DNA from: Candidatus Rokuibacteriota bacterium
GTDB taxonomy: Bacteria; Methylomirabilota; Methylomirabilia; Rokubacteriales; CSP1-6
Assembly: GCA_003220195.1 (NCBI GenBank)
Contig: QHRT01000067.1
Location: forward strand, 1-18,463
Length of the DNA stretch: 18,463 nt
Direction of reading: 5' to 3'
Shown: positions 13,044 through 18,463 of the stretch, piece after piece
How the letters are laid out: each line of letters opens with the position of its first letter
How positions within the stretch are numbered: position 1 is the stretch's first letter
Translations under genes and position numbers: made by a program
Notes under the pieces: generated by a model
What the model was told of the DNA's origin: nothing
The model's database searches: none
The model's input: only the letters and a program-made list of their open reading frames with translations

Positions 13044-14570
13044 CTACTTCTTCACCTTGAGATCTTCGTACGGCGCCGAGTACGGGTGCCCGGCGATCAG
13101 CGTGAGGCCTGACTCCGCCACGCGTGGCCCGTACCCGTTCAGGAACGCGAGCTGCCAGATGGGCGCGAACATCGCCTTCTCGTGGATCAGCTGCTGGATG
13201 CGATGGAGCGTCGCCTCCCGCCTCTTCGGATCGAGCTGCGCGGCCTGCTCCTGGATCAACCCTTCGATGTCGGGATAGCTCCCGTACGTGAACGTGCCGC
13301 CCGCCGCGACGAACGCGTCCAGGCGCGTCGCGGTGTTGCCACCGGCGCCGCTCGCGGTCTGGATGATGTTCCGGAACTTCTTGTCGCGGTTCTGCGCGAG
13401 GAACGCCGCCCGTTCCAGCGGCCGCATCTTCGTGCGGATCCCGACCGCGTTCAGGTAGTTGACCACGGCTTCGCCGAGGTTCGCGTACGAGGCGTCGCAG
13501 AAGTACTCTCCGGCGTCGAAGCCGTTCGGATGACCGGCCTCCGCCAGCAGGCGACGCGTCTGCGCCGGATCGTACCCGGGCAGCGGCGGCTGCCAGAAGA
13601 ACTCGAACGTCTCCGGGATGATGCTGCCGGTGATCTTCGAGAACCCGAGGGTCTCGGCACGATTGATGGCCTGGCGATCGATCGCGAGGTTGGCCGCGAG
13701 CCGGACCCGCCGATCGGTCCACGGCGATTTTGGATCGGTCCACTGCTCCGGGAAGACGAGCCAGAAGGTTCCGGGCGGATAGTTCGGCGCGAGCGTCAAG
13801 CCCGGCGTCCGGCGCAGCTCCTCCGCCAGCGCGCCACGAATCGAGTACGCGATGTCGGCCTCGCCGCGCTTCAGCATCGCGAGCCGGGTCTCCTCTTCGG
13901 ACACCGTGCGAAAGACGAGCCTCTTGATCGCGGGCGTCTTGCGCCAGTAGCCGTCGAAGGCCTCGAGCACCAGCTCGACACCCGGGGTGAACGAGACGAA
14001 CTTGTACGGCCCCGCGCCGACCGGCGCCTTCTTGAAACCGTCGTCGCCTACTTTCTCGACGTACTTCTTCGGCACGATCCACCCGGCGCCGGTGGCCGCG
14101 CTGCCGTAGAACGCCATGAAGTCGGGCCACGGCTGCTTCACACGGATGCGCAGCCGGTGCGGATCGAGCACGTCGATGCCCGCGATCCGCGCCTTCATCG
14201 GCGCGGACGCCGACCCGCGGTACCGCTCGAGCGAGAATTTCACGTCCTCGGCGGTGACCGGGTCGCCGTTGTGGAACTTCACACCCTTGCGCAGCACGAA
14301 TTCGTACGTGAGGTTGTCCGGCGAGGCGGTCCACGACTCGGCCAGGCTCGGCGCCATCGCGTTGCCGGGCATCGGCTTCACGAGCGCGTCGTGCAGCGCG
14401 TAGAGCAACATGAACGGCGTGATGATTCCGGCGGTCTCCGCGGGGTCGAACCACGTCGGAGCCAGCGAGACGTGCACGGCCCACGTGAGCTGGCCTTCCG
14501 GCGCCGCGACCGCCGTGCCGGAGACGAGGAGGAGGATCGAGAGCGTGGTGATGAGGACCCGTCGCGTCAT
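13044..14570 (-). CDS. ABC transporter peptide/opine-type solute-binding protein
   Basis: A 508-residue periplasmic binding protein of family 5 (DppA/OppA type), which captures peptides, opines or similar solutes for an ABC importer. Residues 1-22 are a Sec signal (RRVLITTLSILLLVSGTAVA) ending in an Ala cleavage site with no lipobox Cys, so the mature protein is soluble in the periplasm. Family phrases include PSLAESWTASPDNLTYEFVLRKGVKFHNGDPVTAEDVKFSLER (near residues 74-116), GAGPYKF and the ANLAIDRQAI segment typical of the hinge. The ATG at 14570 has GAGGAG eight bases upstream. No permease or ATPase gene lies beside it here, so the partner genes are elsewhere. It converges on the nitrile hydratase operon with six bases between stops. 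Confidence 0.92.
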   Translation of the reverse strand: MTRRVLITTLSILLLVSGTAVAAPEGQLTWAVHVSLAPTWFDPAETAGIITPFMLLYALHDALVKPMPGNAMAPSLAESWTASPDNLTYEFVLRKGVKFHNGDPVTAEDVKFSLERYRGSASAPMKARIAGIDVLDPHRLRIRVKQPWPDFMAFYGSAATGAGWIVPKKYVEKVGDDGFKKAPVGAGPYKFVSFTPGVELVLEAFDGYWRKTPAIKRLVFRTVSEEETRLAMLKRGEADIAYSIRGALAEELRRTPGLTLAPNYPPGTFWLVFPEQWTDPKSPWTDRRVRLAANLAIDRQAINRAETLGFSKITGSIIPETFEFFWQPPLPGYDPAQTRRLLAEAGHPNGFDAGEYFCDASYANLGEAVVNYLNAVGIRTKMRPLERAAFLAQNRDKKFRNIIQTASGAGGNTATRLDAFVAAGGTFTYGSYPDIEGLIQEQAAQLDPKRREATLHRIQQLIHEKAMFAPIWQLAFLNGYGPRVAESGLTLIAGHPYSAPYEDLKVKK

Positions 14571-14645
14571 GCCGCAATCTCCTCTGCGTCGGGAGTGGTT
14601 CAGGCGAACGAGAGGCGACGACCGGATCGTCTCGGGATTGACGCG

Positions 14646-14673
14646 ATTATCGGGACGGGATCGCGGTTGTCAA
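14646..14673 (-). promoter_or_regulatory. sigma-70-type promoter of the solute-binding protein gene
   Basis: On the minus strand TTGACA (14673-14668), a perfect -35 hexamer, is followed after 16 bases by GATAAT (14651-14646), one change from the -10 consensus. It sits in the AT-richest patch of an otherwise GC-rich 120-base gap. Transcription would begin near 14639, giving an untranslated leader of about 70 bases before the ATG at 14570. Confidence 0.72.
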
Positions 14674-14690
14674 GCGGCGCCCGACCGGAA

Positions 14691-16160
14691 TCAGACGAGA
14701 CTCTCCACGTCGCGCACCACCCGGTCGACGTCCGCTTCCGTCGTGCGGAAGCTGGTGACGCACGCCCGGACCACCGGGGCTTCGCCGGCGAGCCTGACTT
14801 CCGACATCCACGCGATCTGACGCTCCATCACGGTCGCGAGGAATTTCGTGACGTCGAGGCCGTCGCGGGTGAAGCACACGACCGGCAGCGGCGTTTCGTT
14901 CACGATGCGCCAACCGGTGCGCCGGAGCCCCTCGCGGAGACGCTCGCCCAGCCGGGCCTGGCGCTCGATCATCTCGACGTACCCCGACCGGCCGTGGTGC
15001 GCGAGCGACAGGAACAGCTTCAGCCCGATGAACCGCCGCGACCACTGCACCGACGTCGTGTACGGGTCGGCGACGACGCCGGCCGTCTTCCGCGGCATGT
15101 ACGACGTCTCGGCGTGAAACGCCGCGGCGACCGTCCCGGGATGACGACACAGAAACATGCCTGCGCCCATCGGCACCGAGAACCACTTGTGCGCGTCGCA
15201 CGTGATCGAGTCCGCGGCATCGATGCCGGTGAGTGCGCTCCGGAGACGCGGGGACAGAATCACCGCGCCGCCCCACGCCGCGTCGACGTGAAACCAGAGC
15301 CGCTCGGCTCTGCAGAACCGCGCGAGCTCCGGCAACGGATCGATGACTCCCGCGCCGGTCGTCCCCGCCGTCCCGACCACCATGAGCGGGACGAACCCGT
15401 CCCGACGGTCCTCGGCGACCTGCCGCGCGAGGTCGCGAAGATCCATCGTGAGCGACGCGCCGGTCGCAATCTTGCGCAGAGCGCGGCGCCCGAGTCCCGT
15501 CGTGTGCGCGATCTTCGCAAACGAGTGATGCGCCTCCCCGCTCAGGTAAAGCGTGGGCGACGCGCCGAGCGCGCCGAGCCCGTGCTCGCCATACGCGGGG
15601 AGCGCGCGGGTCAACGCGACGATCACGGCCGAGAAGTTCGCCTCGGCTCCGCCGGTCGTGAAGCAGGCACTCGCGTCCGCGGGAAATCCGAACTGCGATC
15701 CGATCCATCGGAGCGTGTGCCGCTCGATCTCGTTCGCCGCGGGCGACGTCCGCCACGTCGCGAGCTGCGGGTTGTACATCGCGGTCAGCGTGTCGCCGAC
15801 GACCGACGCCGGCGTCACGCTCGGATTGAAGAGCCCGAAGTACCGGGGATGGGTGACGTGCACCTGCCACGTTCCGAGCATGTGCTCGACGTCGTCCACC
15901 ACGTCGTCGAGCTCGAGCGGAGTCGTGAAGTCGTAGCGTGACCCGAGATGCTCGCGGATCTCTTCTGGCGTGACCGTCGGCACGATCGGGCCATCGCCGA
16001 TGGCGGCGGCGACCTGCGCGGCGTCGGCCGCGATCCGCTGCGCGACGGAGCGTGACCGCGCGTCATCGAGGCGCGCCCCGGCTGCGCCTGGGCGTGTCCG
16101 AGCGTCGGGGGGCTTGGGGGTCCCGTCTAGGCCCCCCATGTGGTGCTCAAAACGCCCCAT
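14691..16160 (-). CDS. group II PLP-dependent decarboxylase (aromatic amino acid/tyrosine type)
   Basis: A 489-residue pyridoxal-phosphate enzyme of the aromatic-L-amino-acid/glutamate decarboxylase group, which removes CO2 from an amino acid to give an amine. THPRYFGLFNPS and SPAANEIERHTLRW mark the N-terminal half, FTTGGAEANFSA binds the cofactor phosphate, WFHVDAAWGG holds the cofactor-ring Asp, and DAHKWFSVPMGAGMFL carries the Schiff-base lysine (K325 counted from 16160). The substrate is not decided by the sequence. The upstream gene stops at 16147, so a start at 16160 overlaps it by 14 bases, while an alternative ATG at 16139 starts seven bases after it; neither has a convincing ribosome site. 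Translational coupling to the upstream gene is likely. Confidence 0.9.
   Translation of the reverse strand: MGRFEHHMGGLDGTPKPPDARTRPGAAGARLDDARSRSVAQRIAADAAQVAAAIGDGPIVPTVTPEEIREHLGSRYDFTTPLELDDVVDDVEHMLGTWQVHVTHPRYFGLFNPSVTPASVVGDTLTAMYNPQLATWRTSPAANEIERHTLRWIGSQFGFPADASACFTTGGAEANFSAVIVALTRALPAYGEHGLGALGASPTLYLSGEAHHSFAKIAHTTGLGRRALRKIATGASLTMDLRDLARQVAEDRRDGFVPLMVVGTAGTTGAGVIDPLPELARFCRAERLWFHVDAAWGGAVILSPRLRSALTGIDAADSITCDAHKWFSVPMGAGMFLCRHPGTVAAAFHAETSYMPRKTAGVVADPYTTSVQWSRRFIGLKLFLSLAHHGRSGYVEMIERQARLGERLREGLRRTGWRIVNETPLPVVCFTRDGLDVTKFLATVMERQIAWMSEVRLAGEAPVVRACVTSFRTTEADVDRVVRDVESLV
16107..16139 (-). promoter_or_regulatory. hairpin at an internal/alternative start of the decarboxylase
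   Basis: GGGGGGC (16107-16113) is complementary to GCCCCCC (16131-16137), a seven-pair GC stem with a 17-base loop. In the minus-strand message it begins at the G of the ATG at 16139. If that ATG were the start, the hairpin would hinder initiation unless a translating ribosome opens it. Confidence 0.4.
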
Positions 16161-17171
16161 CGCCGTCCGCCGCGACCAGATCGAGCGAGGACGCCAGCGC
16201 CGCCGCATCGCCGTCGGCGATGACGAAGCTCCGCGGCGCGTCGAGCCTCCACGGAAGCGACCAGCGATTGGACGCTCCGCCGTCGACCCCGAGGCGATCG
16301 TGCAGGTAGAGCGCATCGCCCGTCGGCGCGCCGAGCCGCACGATCGCCGGAAACACATCCGCGAAGCTCATTCGCTCGCGCGGCCAGACCGCGTCGAGCA
16401 GCACGCGGCCGCGGATCTGTCCTTGTTCGGCGCCGTCCGTCCGTACCTCCACTCGAGACAGGCCGGTGACCGATCGGTGGTGATCGATCGCGCGGGGCGA
16501 TGACGCCGCGCGAGCGCGGCGAGCTTCTCCCAGTCCCGACACGGCTCGACCACGAGCTTCGTGCTCGGCCACGCCAGCCGACGCAGGACGGGATTGGTCC
16601 ACCTTCCGACCGCGCGCGCGCACTTCGCCACGGCAGGGTTCTCCGTGCGGCTGGCGAGGAACGCCGGCAACACGACGTCGAGATTCAGGTGGAACACGTA
16701 TTCCCGGTCCGATCTCGGGACTGCGGCCGCGCCGAGCGCCCGCCAGAGGGCGGCGGAATTCGCGTTGCAGCTGGTCGTGAAGAAGAACGCGTAGCCCGGC
16801 GTCTTCAGATGCTTCTTGAAGAGGTAGAACCCGAGCGTCCGGGCCTCGGGTTCGACGAAGTACGCGCCCGACCCGAGACCGGCGATCCGCCGATCTCCGG
16901 CCAGGAAGACGGCGGGGAACGACAGCAGCAGTCCCACCACGCGGCCGGCCTGGTCGCGGATGGAAAACCCGTGTCGAGGGTCGTCCGTCGCCACGGGGTT
17001 CTCCAGGAGCAGCCACTCGAGGTATCGCTCGATGCCGCGCTCGTCGACGCCACCAGGCCGCGCGGCTTCGGAATCATGCGACAGAAACCGGGCGATCTCG
17101 GGCAGCGCGGCCTCGCTGACCTGCTCGATCCCGAAGCGCGACGCCGCGCGGGAACGATCGATCACGCGCAT
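16147..17171 (-). pseudogene. GNAT-like acyltransferase gene with a frameshift
   Basis: The reading begins at ATG 17171 (MRVIDRSRAASRFGIEQVSEAALPEIARFL), overlapping the upstream MetA-like gene by 10 bases. It runs well to about 16440, where it reads SITTDRSPACLEWRYG. That frame then degrades and stops at 16368. The sequence resumes in the next frame as GRVLLDAVWPRERMSFADVFPAIVRLG to the stop at 16147, so one base appears missing (or two extra) between about 16395 and 16450. Rejoined, it is about 340 residues. The central part (RRIAGLGSGAYFVEPEARTLGFYLFKKHL, then SCNANSAALWRALGA) resembles the acetyl-CoA-binding portion of GNAT acetyltransferases, and S-P-x-x-L-x-WRY recalls long GNAT-like proteins. 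The acyl donor and acceptor are unknown. The frameshift may be real or a sequence error; good coding quality on both sides favours an error or a very recent mutation. Confidence 0.65.
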
Positions 17172-18205
17172 CGCTGCACGAGCGCGTCGGCCTGCGCGGC
17201 GCCACCCGCCTTCTGCGCCGCGAGGTGCCCGAGCCAGTTGCGATAGAGCCGTACCGCGGCGGGCTGCCACCGGTTCGTGGGCGCCGCCCTACCGAGCGCC
17301 ATCTCCAGCTCATGAACTGCCTCTTCGCGGCGGCCGCCGAGCGCACGGTCGCGCACGATCGACAGCATCTCGGATGTCCGGTCGTCGAAGTACTCGCGGG
17401 GCATCGCCGGGTACGTTGCACGTTCGCCGTTCAGGAATCGTTTGACGTCCCGTCGATATTCGAGCATCAGCGTCTCGGCCTCGTATTCCGGGTGTCCCTG
17501 GAAGAACAGAAACAGGCTCGGTCCTTTCCTCACGAACGCATCGACACCCGCCCCGGGCGACCGCGTCAGCGCCCGGTACCCCGCCGCGACCAGCCTCTCC
17601 TCCGGCAGCTCGTTCCATCGCGAATGCGGCATGCGGATCCGGCGCGGCAGGCCGGCCGTCAGCGCGTCCGCGGCAACCGCACATTCGAAGACGCCGAACC
17701 TCTTGTCCTCGAGCGGACGGCGCTCGATACCGTCCAGATGGAGTACCGCCGCGTGGGCCGCGAGGCAGGACCAGATCGCGGAGCGCGTGTTCTTCTCGGC
17801 CCACGCGAAGAGCTGCGTGAGGCTCGGCCAGTACGGCTCGTCGCGAAGGTCTCGTGAGCGCGGCTCCGTTCCCGTCACGATCACCGCATCGAGCGGCGTG
17901 CCCCACAATTCCTCGACCGGTGAACAGGACCGCCGCACGTACTCCCGGCCGCGCTCCGAGCGCGGGACGTCGGGCAGCGCGTAGGACCGGAGCCGGACTC
18001 GCGTGGTTCCGGCGGCCGCCGCGAGGAGCGCGACGAACTGGCGTTCCGTCGCGGAGAGCGCGCTGTCGGGCATGTTGTTGACCAGGCCGATCGTGATCCA
18101 GCTCGCATCCGGTTCACGACCCGCGGCCGCGGAATCGCGGCGCGAACGATCGGCGACTCCGCTCGGGTGCGAGGTCGACGGCTCGAAGTCGAGCGACACA
18201 GGCAT
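17162..18205 (-). CDS. MetA-family homoserine O-succinyltransferase-like protein
   Basis: A 347-residue member of the homoserine O-acyltransferase (MetA/HTS) family, which has a glutamine-amidotransferase-like fold. Family landmarks in order are ITIGLVNNMPDSALSATERQF (residues 37-57), VIVTGTEP (108-115), the nucleophile C147 in AIWSCLAAHAAVLHL, KRFGVFE (168-174), MPHSRWNELPEE (192-203), and the catalytic H238/E240 in FFQGHPEYEAETLMLEYRRD. These match E. coli MetA C142, H235 and E237. It is longer than typical MetA (about 309) through an N-terminal polar extension of some 35 residues and a C-terminal helical tail. The ATG at 18205 has GGAGGAG just upstream. It overlaps the GNAT-like gene downstream by 10 bases. 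It may make O-acylhomoserine, but its partners suggest a specialised pathway instead of plain methionine synthesis (inference). Confidence 0.85.
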   Translation of the reverse strand: MPVSLDFEPSTSHPSGVADRSRRDSAAAGREPDASWITIGLVNNMPDSALSATERQFVALLAAAAGTTRVRLRSYALPDVPRSERGREYVRRSCSPVEELWGTPLDAVIVTGTEPRSRDLRDEPYWPSLTQLFAWAEKNTRSAIWSCLAAHAAVLHLDGIERRPLEDKRFGVFECAVAADALTAGLPRRIRMPHSRWNELPEERLVAAGYRALTRSPGAGVDAFVRKGPSLFLFFQGHPEYEAETLMLEYRRDVKRFLNGERATYPAMPREYFDDRTSEMLSIVRDRALGGRREEAVHELEMALGRAAPTNRWQPAAVRLYRNWLGHLAAQKAGGAAQADALVQRCA

Positions 18206-18219
18206 CGGCTCCTCCGGGA

Positions 18220-18463
18220 TCAGGCCGAGGCGACTCGCGCGGGCGCGCACGACTCGTGGGACGAGAATCGCCAGCGGCGGTGCGCGGGCAGCGACCGCGA
18301 CAAGAGATGCTCGGTTCGGGCGGTGGCCTCGGCCAGCCCGCGGCTCGTCGCGTCGAAGAGCAGACCGACGACGCGCCCGCTGTGGGCCACCTGCAGACCG
18401 ACCGCACGGGTCGCGCGCGCCACACGCAGCAAGTCGTCGAAATGCGGCACCGGAAGATATCGC
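18220..18463 (-). CDS. C-terminal part of an unrecognised protein, cut by the window end
   Basis: An open frame enters from beyond the right edge and stops at 18220, giving the last 80 residues (RYLPVPHFDDLLRVARATRA through ESCAPARVASA). Codon third positions are strongly G/C as in neighbouring genes, and the stop lies 14 bases before the MetA-like ATG, within the spacing of an operon. I do not recognise the family from this fragment. It is probably the first visible gene of the MetA-like/GNAT-like/decarboxylase operon. Confidence 0.5.
   Translation of the reverse strand, partial: RYLPVPHFDDLLRVARATRAVGLQVAHSGRVVGLLFDATSRGLAEATARTEHLLSRSLPAHRRWRFSSHESCAPARVASA

Noticed and set aside
13182..15941. 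A 919-codon plus-strand open frame opposite the binding-protein and decarboxylase genes
   Set aside because: Arg/Asp/Glu-rich composition without any domain, crossing the gap between two clear genes on the other strand. It is an antisense shadow.

Overview
This window is very GC-rich and densely packed with genes. It looks like chromosomal DNA of a diderm, probably soil or metagenome-derived, bacterium. Diderm is suggested by a very long AsmA/DUF748-type envelope protein and by a peptide-type solute-binding protein with a plain Sec signal and no lipobox cysteine. The gene style resembles high-GC uncultured lineages such as Rokubacteria/Methylomirabilota or a deltaproteobacterium, but no ribosomal or marker gene is present, so the taxonomic guess is weak. 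I see no tRNA, rRNA, CRISPR array, transposase or integrase.

Left part (1-2608, plus strand): a tight operon of an SPFH/band-7 protein, a diverged NAD-kinase-fold protein and a Nudix hydrolase fused to an NrtR-like winged helix. The genes are separated by 2 bases each, which suggests one NAD(P)/ADP-ribose-centred function. A convergent tandem-ACT gene follows. Next come a DUF4142 gene whose signal peptide and domain lie in different frames, a long hairpin, a Ku gene (non-homologous end joining) and a convergent SAM-dependent methyltransferase.

Middle (5702-13037, plus strand): a giant DUF748/AsmA-like protein with two internal repeat families and a C-terminal OmpA-like segment. It is followed by a cobalt-type nitrile hydratase operon in the order beta, alpha, accessory. 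The operon leader carries a five-copy 21-bp array enclosed by complementary arms. The third gene is a fusion of a thioredoxin-like [2Fe-2S] ferredoxin domain to the nitrile hydratase accessory/chaperone domain, which I consider the most interesting item in the window.

Right part (13044-18463, minus strand): an orphan oligopeptide-type ABC solute-binding protein with a near-consensus sigma-70 promoter. Upstream of it is an overlapping operon, read right to left: the tail of an unrecognised gene running off the window, a MetA-family acyltransferase, a GNAT-like protein broken by a frameshift, and a group II PLP-dependent decarboxylase. The overlaps suggest translational coupling and a small dedicated pathway, perhaps making an acylated amine. 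The two apparent frameshifts (DUF4142 and GNAT-like) could be real decay or assembly errors.
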